Shown piece after piece: positions 9,244 to 17,755 of a stretch of DNA of 64,000 nt. The stretch spans positions 18,456 through 82,455 of the forward strand of contig MHAK01000040.1 of assembly GCA_001802945.1 (NCBI GenBank). Direction: 5' to 3'. Each line of letters opens with the position of its first letter. Positions within the stretch are counted from its first letter, which is position 1. The DNA is from Ignavibacteria bacterium RIFCSPLOWO2_12_FULL_56_21. Its GTDB lineage: Bacteria > Bacteroidota > Ignavibacteria > UBA10030. Both the position numbers and the translations under genes were made by a program. The notes below the pieces were generated by a model. That model was not told the origin of the DNA. It saw only the letters and a program-made list of their open reading frames with translations, and did no database searches.

Positions 9244-9389
9244 GCCACAAAAATGCACAGAACGCACATAAGAATGATTCTGTGACTTTTGTGCCTTTTG
9301 TGGCAAATATTTTTGAGATAGCCCCTAAACTCCTCCCCAAAAACACAAAAGCCACAAAATGTTTTGCGCATTTTGCGACTTTTTGCGGC
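9244..9389. repeat. CAC-AAAG-word palindromic intergenic repeat
   Basis: The rest of the 350-bp spacer holds two imperfect palindromes. The first (9244-9304) has end arms GCCACAAAA and TTTTGTGGC. The second (9351-9389) runs from GCCACAAAATG to repeated TTTTGCG words with a period of about 9 bp. Related CACAAAG/CACGAAG words occur in the spacers at 59.7 and 60.8 kb. No ORF or known RNA is visible. Confidence 0.6.
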
Positions 9390-9425
9390 TAATATATTTG
9401 GCAATTGCACTTCAAGAACGTGTGT

Positions 9426-10124
9426 TCAATTCCCTTTCCTCACGAACACCGAATCGGGAATACCCGCATTGACCTTATGGTCACGATAGACAAACGACAC
9501 GGATCCCGAACGGAGCGCACGCTGCAATTCCGTCATTTGCGGGGCCGGATTCGGCGCCCCGTCCGGAAGCTTGAAGATCTCCTCTGATTGAGGTCCGGAT
9601 ATCCCGAATATCACCACGAGCTGCGTCGGCAGCCAATATCGTCCTTCGATGAGCCCGTACGTGAAATCCAGGGCCACCGTCCGCCCTTCATACGGCATCG
9701 ACTCGATCCGGGCAAGCGTCCAGGTTGTCGGATTCACCCACACGAACATTTGCCGCAACCTCACCTTGGGGTCGCGCGCAGCGAGCTGAAGCTTTATCAG
9801 CTTCCTTCCCCACGTGGTGTCCTCGCCGAGGTTTGTTGCGTCATACTTCTTGCGCAGCTCTTCCGGATTGGGTGACATGCCGTCCCGCGGCACGACCGTG
9901 AACGACCGCGACGAAAAATGAAGCTTGTCCGGCCGCTTGAAATACATTTCTGTCGACGTTTTCGGGACTTTCACTCCCTCCATGCTCACGGTACCTTCGA
10001 TCGTCACCGCCAGGTCTTGAATGCTCTCAAAGGTTCGTTCCAGATTCTTCAGGACTTCTTCCCCCGAGAGTCTCCTTTCCTGGGGCAGTGCCGTCAGCAC
10101 ACATATCAGGATGGTGAGGATCAT
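9426..10124 (-). CDS. LolA-like outer-membrane lipoprotein-sorting protein
   Basis: A 232-residue protein with a short N-terminal signal (MILTILICVLTALP) and a LolA/LolB-like fold pattern. It has 'FESIQDLAVTIEGTV', 'EMYFKRPDKLHF' and the later 'R-x-R-Q-M-F-V-W-V-N-P' and 'ARIE' strands. Such proteins bind acyl chains of lipoproteins or other lipids in the periplasm. The start overlaps the stop of the peptide transporter gene (ATGA), indicating co-transcription, but a functional link is not obvious. It lacks enough features to call LolA itself. Confidence 0.65.
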   Translation of the reverse strand: MILTILICVLTALPQERRLSGEEVLKNLERTFESIQDLAVTIEGTVSMEGVKVPKTSTEMYFKRPDKLHFSSRSFTVVPRDGMSPNPEELRKKYDATNLGEDTTWGRKLIKLQLAARDPKVRLRQMFVWVNPTTWTLARIESMPYEGRTVALDFTYGLIEGRYWLPTQLVVIFGISGPQSEEIFKLPDGAPNPAPQMTELQRALRSGSVSFVYRDHKVNAGIPDSVFVRKGN

Positions 10125-11392
10125 GTCTGCGAAGCGGGGGTTCGAGCCGTAATGTATCTTGTGTAGAGATACATGAACACAGTGGCTGCAACACCGATTC
10201 CAAACAGAATGTACCAGATCACGTCCGGTGTTCCGGCCTCACGCGCGTACTTCGTATAGAGCCATCCGCCGAACGTTCCTCCCACACCCCACGCGATCGC
10301 GATCGGCAGAAATGCATATCCCTGGAACAATCCCTGCTGACCCGGCGGCGCAACATCCGAAATGTACTCGTAATACCTCGGCGCCTGCGTCATCTCACCG
10401 ATCGCAAACGAAAAGATCGTCGCAGTCAACGTCCAGATGTTCGGGAACAGCGCTACGATCAGCCACGATGCGGTTGACAGGGCGAATCCGGTCACCATCG
10501 CCGCTCCGGGTGACAAATGCTTTGTCGCACGATTGACGACGAGTTGGAGGATGATGATCGACCATGCACCCGCCGATTGAATGATCTCGAATGGGGCATC
10601 CGGCCAATTGTCGGCCACAAAGAACGGCACGACAATGAAGATCTGCCAGAACATGATCCAATACAACGAAAAGATGAGCAGAAAGAGGATGAACCGGAAA
10701 TTCCCCAGCACCATCACCAGGTTCATCAGCTTCTTTCCGAGCGATTCCGTGTCCTCTTTTCCAGCCGCCTTCACCTCTTTATAGAAGAAGAAATTGACAA
10801 CTAGCATGAGCAGGCAGCTGACCGCCGATACGACGTACACGAATTCAATGCCGTAGGTGTCGCGCACCATGTAGGCAATGGCTGGACCCGCCGCTGCGCC
10901 GATATTCACCAGCCAGTAATAGACTGCGTAGCCGAAGGATTTCGTCTCCGGCGTCGTTGTGACGGACACGGTCCCGAGAACCGACGGCTTGATGAACGAC
11001 CCACCCATGGCTGTAAAAATGAGGATGACCGTCAGCACCCAGAACAGCGGAAGACCCTCATAGACTCCCCGAAAGGTCTCCATCCCGGTCGACCCGATGA
11101 GAAAGTAGCCAACGGCCAGCATGAAGAACGCAATTGAGAATGCCTTTCGAAAGCCGAACTTATCGGCCAGTGTTCCGCCGACGATCGGAAGGGCGTAGAT
11201 GAGCCCGCCGAATATGGAAGAGAGCTGTCCCGCTTCGATCTCCGTGAACTTCAACTGGTTCCGCAGGAAAATGCTGAGCACCGTCGCCTGTCCGTAATAC
11301 GCGAGGCGTTCGAACAGCTCCATGCCGTTCGCAACCCAGAAAGTCGGATGATATCCTTGACGGAATGAACGAACGCGTTCAGAAATCGACAT
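10121..11392 (-). CDS. POT/PTR-family proton-dependent oligopeptide transporter
   Basis: A 423-residue major facilitator protein with about 12 membrane segments. The first helix carries ELFERLAYYG, the E-x-x-E-R motif that couples proton binding to peptide transport in the POT family. 'GGTLADKFGFRKAF' between helices 2 and 3 is the MFS signature loop. It would import di- and tripeptides. It is slightly shorter than many POT members. It is followed by the LolA-like gene with a 4-bp overlap and preceded, after 9 bp, by the ABC-2 permease gene on the same strand. Confidence 0.88.
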   Translation of the reverse strand: MSISERVRSFRQGYHPTFWVANGMELFERLAYYGQATVLSIFLRNQLKFTEIEAGQLSSIFGGLIYALPIVGGTLADKFGFRKAFSIAFFMLAVGYFLIGSTGMETFRGVYEGLPLFWVLTVILIFTAMGGSFIKPSVLGTVSVTTTPETKSFGYAVYYWLVNIGAAAGPAIAYMVRDTYGIEFVYVVSAVSCLLMLVVNFFFYKEVKAAGKEDTESLGKKLMNLVMVLGNFRFILFLLIFSLYWIMFWQIFIVVPFFVADNWPDAPFEIIQSAGAWSIIILQLVVNRATKHLSPGAAMVTGFALSTASWLIVALFPNIWTLTATIFSFAIGEMTQAPRYYEYISDVAPPGQQGLFQGYAFLPIAIAWGVGGTFGGWLYTKYAREAGTPDVIWYILFGIGVAATVFMYLYTRYITARTPASQT

Positions 11393-11401
11393 GAGGTCCC
11401 T

Positions 11402-12238
11402 TTATGAAAGAATGTCTTTACGGGTGAACACAAACCATGTTCCCGTCACGGCGGCGCATGAATACACGGCAAGGTTCGTCAGAGAAAGCACGATCTCGCT
11501 CCACGGAATCGGGTCCAGGAACGCCTTCTGCCAGACGATGAGATGATACGTGAAGAGATACGTTCGCGAGGTGTTGAACGCTTCGACAGGCAGGACGGTG
11601 ATGATCGTCAGGACGATCACAATGCCCATCGTGGCCACGATCGGCCCGATGGCATTCTCAACGAACGAAGACGTGAAGAACGCGATCGACGCGATCGTCA
11701 TCATCGGAGCGACCGCGAGAATATACGCCAGAATGAACCTCCACGCAACGTCAGCTTCAGGAAGAACGAGAATACCCCTCGAAAAAATCAGGAGGTCTCC
11801 CGTGCCCAGGAGAACGATGGCCAGTCCGACACTCACGACGCCAAGGAATGCGACGAAGAGAACGACATACAGAACGGTCGTCATATACTTGGCGACGAGG
11901 ATGCGCGTGCGCGAGACCGGTCTGATCAGGATCAAACGATACGTTCCGGCCGTCGCTTCACCCGCAAGCATGTCTCCGGCGACGAAGGTGATCAGCAACG
12001 GCACATGAATCCACAGCACATTCATCACCTGATATGAGACGAACCAGCCGTTGAAGAGATTGCCAAGGACGAGGAAATCGGCTGCGAGATTTCTGGTCGC
12101 CGCCCGCAGGAACCTTCCCCCTTCCACCTTGAACGCCCACTCCACGATGGGAATGACGAGAAGCACGATCAGGAAACCGAGATAGGTGCGTTTCTTCAGG
12201 AAAGTCTTGACGATCTCCGACCATACAAGGCGTCCCAT
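11402..12238 (-). CDS. ABC-2 type transporter permease
   Basis: A 278-residue integral membrane protein with six predicted helices. The start at 12238 (MGRLVWSEIVKTFLKKRTYLG) lies 2 bp after the ATPase stop; the in-frame extension upstream would run into the ATPase gene. The pattern of a cytoplasmic N-terminal amphipathic segment, a hydrophobic helix, and 'GEATAGTYRLILIRPVSRTRILVAKY' is typical of ABC-2 permeases of NatB/CcmB/YhaP type. It forms an exporter with the ATPase encoded upstream. The substrate is unknown. Confidence 0.85.
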   Translation of the reverse strand: MGRLVWSEIVKTFLKKRTYLGFLIVLLVIPIVEWAFKVEGGRFLRAATRNLAADFLVLGNLFNGWFVSYQVMNVLWIHVPLLITFVAGDMLAGEATAGTYRLILIRPVSRTRILVAKYMTTVLYVVLFVAFLGVVSVGLAIVLLGTGDLLIFSRGILVLPEADVAWRFILAYILAVAPMMTIASIAFFTSSFVENAIGPIVATMGIVIVLTIITVLPVEAFNTSRTYLFTYHLIVWQKAFLDPIPWSEIVLSLTNLAVYSCAAVTGTWFVFTRKDILS

Positions 12239-12240
12239 GG

Positions 12241-13164
12241 TCACCTCACCTGAGCCGATTCGGTGATCGACAGGAAAAATTCTTCGAGCGATCTGCGCGG
12301 TTCGACCGACGTGACCTCCACGCGGGCATTCACCAGCCGGCGCAACAATTCCGGCACATATCCGGCGTTCATCGTTACGCGAAACGCACCATCCTGTTCG
12401 ACGACCTTCTCGACGAATCCCCGTGCTTTTTTGCATACAGCGAGGAACGATCGCTTCGGCGAAGCGCGAAAGGAGACCACGGTCTCGGTCCCATGCAACA
12501 ATTCCTCGACGCCCCCTTGCACCACCAATTCGCCATTGCTGATCACGGCCATGCGGTTCGCGACCTGTTCCACTTCATGAAGCAAGTGAGAGGAGAGAAT
12601 GATCGTCTTCTGATGATCCTTTGCCAGTGTGCGAATGAGCTCGCGTACTTCCTTCATCCCCTGTGGATCGAGTCCATTCGTGGGCTCATCCAACACCACA
12701 AGGTCCGGGTCGGACAATAAAGCCTGAGCAATCCCCAGCCGTTGCTTCATGCCATGGGAATACGTCTTGACCGTGTCTCTACCCCGTTCTCCAAGTCCCA
12801 CCATATGCAAAACCTCCCCGATGCGCGAGGGCGTCACGCCGCCAGTCAACGCCCCGACGAGCTCGAGATTGCGGATGGCGCTGAGATACAGATAGAAATC
12901 AGGCTTTTCCACGATGCCGCCGACGCGCCGCAGCGCTAAGCCGCGGTGTGAACGGAGTGAATGGCCGAAGATCGTGATTTCCCCCTCCGTCGGACGGACG
13001 AGCGATAGGATCATCCGAATGGATGTGCTCTTTCCGGCGCCGTTAGGACCGAGAAATCCGAAGATATCCCCGCGACGCACTTCAAGGTTTACGTGTCTCA
13101 CCGCCCACCTGGCCTTGTAGCGCTTCCCCAGATCCCGGGTCGATAATATGACTTCAGCAGCCAT
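12241..13164 (-). CDS. ABC transporter ATP-binding protein
   Basis: A 307-residue ATPase of the CcmA/NatA type. It has Walker A GPNGAGKST, Q-loop region, signature YSHGMKQRL (a common variant of the LSGGQ motif), Walker B LVVLDEP and a switch His in SSHLLHE. The C-terminal ~90 residues form the extra domain found in DrrA-like ATPases. The ATG at 13164 is chosen; an upstream in-frame TTG at 13191 is possible. It powers the permease encoded directly downstream. Confidence 0.92.
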   Translation of the reverse strand: MAAEVILSTRDLGKRYKARWAVRHVNLEVRRGDIFGFLGPNGAGKSTSIRMILSLVRPTEGEITIFGHSLRSHRGLALRRVGGIVEKPDFYLYLSAIRNLELVGALTGGVTPSRIGEVLHMVGLGERGRDTVKTYSHGMKQRLGIAQALLSDPDLVVLDEPTNGLDPQGMKEVRELIRTLAKDHQKTIILSSHLLHEVEQVANRMAVISNGELVVQGGVEELLHGTETVVSFRASPKRSFLAVCKKARGFVEKVVEQDGAFRVTMNAGYVPELLRRLVNARVEVTSVEPRRSLEEFFLSITESAQVR

Positions 13165-13247
13165 GGTCGTGTTTGAAATAGAATGGTTCAACAGGCCTCG
13201 CTTTGGAGTAAGCTTGGCCGTGGGCAGGCGAAACCCGGTGGGTTATG

Positions 13248-13300
13248 AAAAAAGCCCGAAGGGCTTCGTCTTTGTTTAGAACCGGAGGATTTATCCTCCG
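13248..13300 (-). repeat. Hairpin pair, one terminator-like
   Basis: Two adjacent perfect hairpins lie in a 490-bp spacer. AAGCCC-gaa-GGGCTT (13252-13266) is preceded by A's, which on the minus strand gives a stem-loop plus U run, a plausible terminator for the aldo/keto reductase gene upstream. CGGAGGAT-tt-ATCCTCCG (13283-13300) follows. A further TTGCGGG/CCCGCAA pair lies at 13370-13397. Together these look like a cluster of palindromic elements. Confidence 0.55.
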
Positions 13301-13476
13301 AACCGCGCATTTCAAACCCGTGTCGTCCGGAATATAAATTCAAAGATTGAACTGCCATGGTTGACTTTTTTGCGGGGCGGCAATCTTTTTCCCGCAACCT
13401 GCTAATCGCTTATGAAAGTAGATGAATGAGCATGTGAATGGGTGCGTGCGGGGGCGATCAAAGAGCTATCGAGGCA

Positions 13477-13515
13477 GATTGCTTCGGGGTCACTTCGCGA
13501 CCCCTCGCAATGACA
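13477..13515. repeat. Palindromic element ending in GCAATGACA
   Basis: An imperfect palindrome pairs ATTGC-ttc-GGGGTC (from 13478) with GACCCC-tc-GCAAT (to 13511) around a short loop, followed by GACA. Elements with this edge and a variable GC-rich centre are scattered between genes in many unrelated bacteria. Only one copy is seen here. No coding potential. Confidence 0.5.
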
Positions 13516-13560
13516 GGTGCAAGAGGAGAGCCGCCTCCCCTCCGATAGATACCATCCCGC

Positions 13561-13613
13561 ATTCCCATTCCACCATTCCATTATTCCACCATTCCATTAT
13601 TCCAACATTCCAT
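13561..13613. repeat. TTCCA-type low-complexity tandem repeat
   Basis: About eight tandem units built on ATTCCA, alternating as CCATTCCATTATTCCA. It lies just downstream of the aldo/keto reductase stop. Non-coding; probably replication slippage. Confidence 0.7.
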
Positions 13614-13652
13614 CCTGAGCTTTACCTCGTATCACTCCCCGGCACCTCCCAG

Positions 13653-14642
13653 TCATCCTCTCTTCTTCAAAGATTCCAAAATCGCCTCCAAGGCTTCATC
13701 AGGAATCGCTTTGATGTCCTCCAGTAAGTCAGACGGAAGAGCGACGAGTGACTGCGCATTGCGTTCCGCCTGAGCAGCTGTGCGGATCCCGGGAATGATC
13801 GTCGCAACGCCAGGAACGGAGGCCGCATACGACAATGCCAACTCTGCCGGCGAGATCCCCAACGAACGTCCCCGTTCCCATATTTTCTTCAAAAGTTCGT
13901 TGACCGATTCGATGATGTCTGCAGACAAGCGGAAAGATCTGTGATCATTTGGCGGAAATGTGGTCGATCGATCGAATGTTCCCGCAAGCAACCCGAACTG
14001 CAGCGGCATCCGCACAATGATGCCGTAACCTGCTGCTGCTCGGGAAATCACCGATAGCCCTCTCCTATTGAGAATATTCAGCACGATCTGAAATCCGCTT
14101 CCCAGTGACCGGTCCACCAGGAAATCGGCCTCCGGTCCCGGGGCGAACGTGCTCAACGACAAGCCCCACGCGCGGACCTTTCCCTCTTGCTGGAGTTGCT
14201 CCATCGCCGCAATGCATTCGCCCTGGTCCAAATGGGTGAGACGCGCCGTGTGGAGCTGATACAAGTCGATCGCCTCCCGCTGCAACCTGCGAAGGCTCTT
14301 TGTGCACGCCTCGACTATATACGCCTTCGAATAGTTGGAGGAAGGCGAACCGTCGGGGCCGATGCAATTCCCGACCTTTGTGGCAATGACGACGCGTGGA
14401 TTGTTCCCGAAGACCGAACCAATCAGGTCTTCCGAACGACCCAACCCGTAGAAATCCGCCGTATCATAGAACGTGATGCCGACGTCGAATGCCCGTTTCA
14501 GTGCACGGACGGATTCGGCGTCATCGCTCGGTCCCCAGCCGATCGGCGTGGACCCCGCCATAACAGGTCCGCCGATGGCCCACGCGCCAAAACCGACGGC
14601 ACTGACAGTCAAACCTGTCTTCCCAAACGATCGGTATTCCAT
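13653..14642 (-). CDS. Aldo/keto reductase
   Basis: A 329-residue NADPH-dependent oxidoreductase of the AKR superfamily. The tetrad is recognisable: Asp in FYDTADFYG with Tyr a few residues on, Lys in VIATKVG, and His in LYQLHTA. The N-terminus MEYRSFGKTGLTVSAVGFGAW is typical. The C-terminal 'IIPGIRTAAQAERNAQS' is the cofactor-binding segment. It resembles the AKR13/YajO-type group; the substrate cannot be predicted. It is transcribed divergently from a small lipoprotein and a second aldo/keto reductase, to which it is only distantly similar. Confidence 0.9.
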   Translation of the reverse strand: MEYRSFGKTGLTVSAVGFGAWAIGGPVMAGSTPIGWGPSDDAESVRALKRAFDVGITFYDTADFYGLGRSEDLIGSVFGNNPRVVIATKVGNCIGPDGSPSSNYSKAYIVEACTKSLRRLQREAIDLYQLHTARLTHLDQGECIAAMEQLQQEGKVRAWGLSLSTFAPGPEADFLVDRSLGSGFQIVLNILNRRGLSVISRAAAGYGIIVRMPLQFGLLAGTFDRSTTFPPNDHRSFRLSADIIESVNELLKKIWERGRSLGISPAELALSYAASVPGVATIIPGIRTAAQAERNAQSLVALPSDLLEDIKAIPDEALEAILESLKKRG

Positions 14643-14776
14643 GGTTGTCCGGTGGAGTCTCGCAGGTGCGGCAATTTCTACACACGGTTCCTACGATTGC
14701 GAATCGGCATCTTGCTTCCCTATGTAGTCCCCATTACTTTAGTTGTTCCAGCACATTGAATCGTCCGGAGGATCAT

Positions 14777-15157
14777 ATGAATCGAAACTTCGTCCTCATC
14801 GTCTGTGTCACGCTGCTGGCAGGTTGCAGCAGTTCGAAACCGACGGAGGAACAGCTGAACAATGCCGACTACGGTCTCTATCCTGAAAACTACGTCGACA
14901 TAGCTAAGGCATGGTTAACCGACCAGTATTCAAGCCTTTCGGCCTCCGGCGTTCGCGACCTAAGTATCGCCAAGCCGGTAAAAGGGTATCAATCAGGAAG
15001 TCTGTTTGACAGCGGCGGTCCGGTGTTCGGCTACGAGACGGAATTAACCTACAGCGTCACCGCTTCAACCGGTCGTCGCATGGCGACAACGCGCTACCGC
15101 GTGCTCCTCCTCATCCGCGATGGAAAAGTGATCCGCTCCAAAGAAACGACGCAGTGA
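14777..15157 (+). CDS. Small hypothetical lipoprotein
   Basis: A 126-residue protein with a lipoprotein signal ending in L-L-A-G-C (Cys about 20). The ATG at 14777 is chosen because it follows a strong SD (GGAGGATC) and gives a complete signal peptide; an upstream in-frame start would spoil it. The mature part contains an alternating-strand region but no family that I recognise. The stop overlaps a GTG that opens the frame of the next aldo/keto reductase, so they form a two-gene unit. Confidence 0.8.
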   Translation: MNRNFVLIVCVTLLAGCSSSKPTEEQLNNADYGLYPENYVDIAKAWLTDQYSSLSASGVRDLSIAKPVKGYQSGSLFDSGGPVFGYETELTYSVTASTGRRMATTRYRVLLLIRDGKVIRSKETTQ

Positions 15158-15168
15158 GGGAAATGCGC

Positions 15169-16146
15169 ATGAAATACCGTTTCCTTCCCCAATCCAACTT
15201 GAAAGTGTCGTCGTTGATCTATGGATGCATGAACATCGGCGGACCATGGTCACCGAATCCGCCGGACCGTGCCACCGTCGATAACGCGCTTGCGTGTGTC
15301 CGAACGGCCGTCGAAGGAGGCATCAACGTCTTCGACCATGCGGACATCTACGGCGGCGGCAGGTCGGAAGAAGTGTTTTCCGCCGTCTGGTCCGAACTCG
15401 GCCTAAAACGGTCGGACGTGATCATTCAATCGAAGTGCGGCATCCGTCGCCCCGGAGAACCGAATGCAGCGTCGCCGCACAGGTTCGATTTCAGCTTCGA
15501 CCACATTGTCTCGTCCGTCGACGGCATACTCCGCCGCTTGAAGACCGACCGTCTCGACATTCTGTTGCTCCATCGGCCGGACCCGCTCGCCGACCCCGAT
15601 GAAGTGGCCAGAGCATTCGACCATTTGCGGTCGAATCGCATGGTCCATTATTTCGGTGTCAGCAATCACAACGCCGCCCAGATCGCATTGCTGCAACGTG
15701 CCGTGGGCGTTCCGCTCGTCGCAAACCAGCTGGAATTCAACCTCTTGCACTCTGATTTGATCGACGAAGGCGTGACGGTCAACGATGCCCGACAGCGCGC
15801 AACGTACCGGGCCGACGGCACTCTCGACTACTGCCGGTTGAACGGCATTTCCGTGCAGGCGTATTCCCCGGTGGCAAAAGGGAGATTGGCGTTACCGAAA
15901 CGGGACGACGACGAACGCATTCGGTCGACGCGTCAGGCGGTCGAACATCTCGCGCATCACATGGGCGTTTCCGGCGAAGCGGTCCTTCTTGCCTGGATCC
16001 TTCGGCATCCCGCGAAGATTCTTCCGGTCATCGGGACCACCCGTCCGGACCGCATTACGGCATCACTCGACGCATTGAAGATCGAAATGACGCGGGAAGA
16101 ATGGTACTCGCTCTACCTCGCCGGACGAGGGCGAGACCTTCCCTGA
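15169..16146 (+). CDS. Aldo/keto reductase (YdhF-like)
   Basis: A 325-residue AKR. Catalytic features: Asp in FDHADIYGGG, Lys in IIQSKCGIR and His in LLLHRPDPL, which matches the YdhF-type subgroup. The ATG at 15169 (MKYRFLPQSNLKVSS) is chosen from the SD GAGGG at a good distance; GTG at 15154 and ATG at 15163 are in frame. The C-terminal 'PVIGTTRPDRI' is the NADP-binding segment. Substrate unknown. It follows the lipoprotein gene directly. Confidence 0.9.
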   Translation: MKYRFLPQSNLKVSSLIYGCMNIGGPWSPNPPDRATVDNALACVRTAVEGGINVFDHADIYGGGRSEEVFSAVWSELGLKRSDVIIQSKCGIRRPGEPNAASPHRFDFSFDHIVSSVDGILRRLKTDRLDILLLHRPDPLADPDEVARAFDHLRSNRMVHYFGVSNHNAAQIALLQRAVGVPLVANQLEFNLLHSDLIDEGVTVNDARQRATYRADGTLDYCRLNGISVQAYSPVAKGRLALPKRDDDERIRSTRQAVEHLAHHMGVSGEAVLLAWILRHPAKILPVIGTTRPDRITASLDALKIEMTREEWYSLYLAGRGRDLP

Positions 16147-16314
16147 ATCTAACTGCATACTGCAACTTGGAAGAAAGCCAGCAACCGATACTGTTGTGAA
16201 ACAGAAAAATAAAAAAGACAAAGAGAAATCAAACAACAAAAAGAAAACGCCGTTCTCCCCAAGGAGCTTGACCCGCGCACTTTCGTTTTTCTTTTTTCCT
16301 TTTCTCCACTGGCA

Positions 16315-17316
16315 CTATTTCGCCTCCCCGATTCCCCTCAGAAACTCCGCACTCTGTTCCGGGATCGCGGTGTTGATAAACATCCCGCTTCCCAACTCGA
16401 AGCCCGCCGAAATTGCGATCCTTGGAACGATCGACATGTACCAATGGAAGTAGTCTGTCTGGACCAAATGCGTAGGAAGCGAACGAATGAGCAGATTATA
16501 GTCGGGGTCGTTTAGTCCATGAAACAAGCGACCCAGGACGGACTTGAGGCATCGTGCTAGATCGCGCAGCTCGTCTTCGGTGCATGATTCGAACGAGGAC
16601 ATGTGCCGGAGCGGGTAGATCCACGTGTGGAAGGGTGAGAGCGCAGCATACGGTATGAACGAGAGGAAATGTTTCGTGGCAAAGATGATCCGGTCGCCGC
16701 TCGATCGCTCGTCCTTGACCGTGCGGCAGAACATGCATTCACCTGTTTCGTCAAAATAGCGCGTGGCGATCTCGAGCCGCATCCTCACCTGTGCAGGAAC
16801 GACAGGCAGGCCGACGATCTGCGAATGCGGGTGCGGTTGTGACGTCCCGGCAGCAACACCGTGATTACGAAAGATCAGGATGGTCTCGACACGCCCGTCC
16901 TCCCGCACTTGAACATATCGTCGCTGGTACGCGCTCAGGACGTCGAAGATTTCTTCCTCACGAAGTAGGGGCAGTTGAGCGTCGTGACGCGGATGCTCCA
17001 CCACGACGTCGTGATATCCCACCGCCTGCATCGACCGATGGATACCGCTCATCCTGCGCGAAAGCATGCCTTCGCGCACGAGTGCCGGAAACTTGTTCGC
17101 GACCACACGCGTACGCCAGCCCGCCTCATCGCCGATACGAAGCGATTCAGCACTCGTTTGTGATTCGTTTCCGGGGCAGAAGGGACACGATGGGTCGTGC
17201 AGCGGGAGCGCCGCACGTTTTTCGCGGCGGCTCACGAACGTTTCCGGCCGCCGGGCGCGCTCGGTGGCAATGATCACCCAGTCGCGTGTGATGATGTTCT
17301 GGCGAAGTTCCGGCAT
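16315..17316 (-). CDS. galT: Galactose-1-phosphate uridylyltransferase
   Basis: A 333-residue enzyme of the GalT branch of the HIT superfamily. It would transfer UMP between UDP-glucose and galactose-1-phosphate (Leloir pathway). Visible features are RQNIITRDWVIIATERARRP at the start, a zinc C-P-F-C pair, FRNHGVAAGTSQPHPHSQIVG with the H-P-H-S-Q active-site motif (H-P-H-x-Q in the family) and a second zinc C-x2-C (C-M-F-C). No galK or galE is adjacent, so a broader role in nucleotide-sugar turnover is possible. The 170 bp downstream (16147-16314) is A-rich and shows no gene. Confidence 0.9.
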   Translation of the reverse strand: MPELRQNIITRDWVIIATERARRPETFVSRREKRAALPLHDPSCPFCPGNESQTSAESLRIGDEAGWRTRVVANKFPALVREGMLSRRMSGIHRSMQAVGYHDVVVEHPRHDAQLPLLREEEIFDVLSAYQRRYVQVREDGRVETILIFRNHGVAAGTSQPHPHSQIVGLPVVPAQVRMRLEIATRYFDETGECMFCRTVKDERSSGDRIIFATKHFLSFIPYAALSPFHTWIYPLRHMSSFESCTEDELRDLARCLKSVLGRLFHGLNDPDYNLLIRSLPTHLVQTDYFHWYMSIVPRIAISAGFELGSGMFINTAIPEQSAEFLRGIGEAK

Positions 17317-17395
17317 CCGACCACCTTGGGCAAGTACAACGGGTTCGAACTCCGCCTTCCGCTGCTGACCAACGCCTGCACGTGAACCAGTGTCG

Positions 17396-17469
17396 CGACC
17401 CCGGCGCGACTCGAACGCGCGACCTACAGCTTAGAAGGCTGTTGCTCTATCCAACTGAGCTACGGGGTC
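17396..17469 (-). tRNA. tRNA-Arg(UCU)
   Basis: The minus strand folds into a full cloverleaf. The 7-bp acceptor GACCCCG/CGGGGTC, D arm GCTC-AGTTGGATA-GAGC, anticodon stem ACAGC/GCTGT with loop CTTCTAA (anticodon TCT) and T arm GCGCG-TTCGAGT-CGCGC are all intact. The discriminator is G and CCA is not encoded. It decodes AGA/AGG arginine codons. Confidence 0.95.
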
Positions 17470-17507
17470 TTGAAATTGCCAAGCTCTGCAGGCGACGCGA
17501 CCTACAG

Positions 17508-17591
17508 TCCCGTCCCGTTCGCCTCCGGCGAACGTGGACGGGATCCTCGTTCCGACAACGAACTTGCTTCGCAAGTTCGGTCGGAACGGGA
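17508..17591. repeat. Double-hairpin insertion 1 in the tRNA copy
   Basis: The first hairpin (17508-17543) pairs TCCCGTCC with GGACGGGA and GTTCGCC with GGCGAAC. A linker TCCT follows. The second hairpin (17548-17588) pairs CGTTCCGAC with GTCGGAACG and GAACTTGC with GCAAGTTC. The whole element begins TCCCGT and ends ACGGGA, an inverted repeat. It shares the linker TCCTCGT and the 3' end ACGGGA with insertion 2. Confidence 0.85.
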
Positions 17592-17616
17592 CTTAGAAGG
17601 CTGTTGCTCTTTCCAA

Positions 17617-17697
17617 TGCCGCCATCTCCGCTAAATCATTGATGGCGGCATCCTCGTCACGTCCACGACTTGCTCCGCTGCGTCGGACGTGACGGGA
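17617..17697. repeat. Double-hairpin insertion 2 in the tRNA copy
   Basis: The first hairpin (17617-17650) pairs TGCCGCCATC with GATGGCGGCA around a 14-nt loop. After TCCT, the second hairpin pairs CGTCACGTCC (17655-17664) with GGACGTGACG (17685-17694). The arms differ from insertion 1 but the architecture, the TCCTCGT junction and the terminal ACGGGA are the same. Confidence 0.85.
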
Positions 17698-17755
17698 CTG
17701 AGCTACGGGGTCTTACAATTGCAAATTCTAAGATGTCAATGGTAAATGGAAACGG

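Larger units (their letters stand above)
17491..17712 (-). pseudogene. Second tRNA-Arg(UCU) copy interrupted by two hairpin insertions
   Basis: Three blocks repeat the neighbouring tRNA-Arg in order: the anticodon-stem/variable part ending at 17507, the anticodon arm to D loop (17592-17616, one mismatch) and the first 15 nt (17698-17712, exact). The flank upstream of the tRNA 5' end is also duplicated (GGGGTCTT-N2-AATTGC after both). The T arm and 3' acceptor are lost or diverged. Two insertions, 84 and 81 bp, sit exactly between blocks, one in the 3' side of the anticodon stem and one in the D loop. It is unlikely to give a functional tRNA unless the insertions were removed from the RNA. Confidence 0.8.

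Noticed and set aside
13561..13613. CRISPR-like array
   Set aside because: The repeat is a 5-7 bp tandem without spacers, and no cas genes are present.
16196..16453. Small Lys-rich plus-strand ORF after the second aldo/keto reductase
   Set aside because: It is a low-complexity reading of an A-rich spacer that then runs antisense into galT; no SD.
17508..17697. Group I or group II intron in the tRNA copy
   Set aside because: Insertions are only 81-84 bp, form simple double hairpins and lack the conserved P/Q/R/S or domain V elements; the D-loop position is also not a known intron site.
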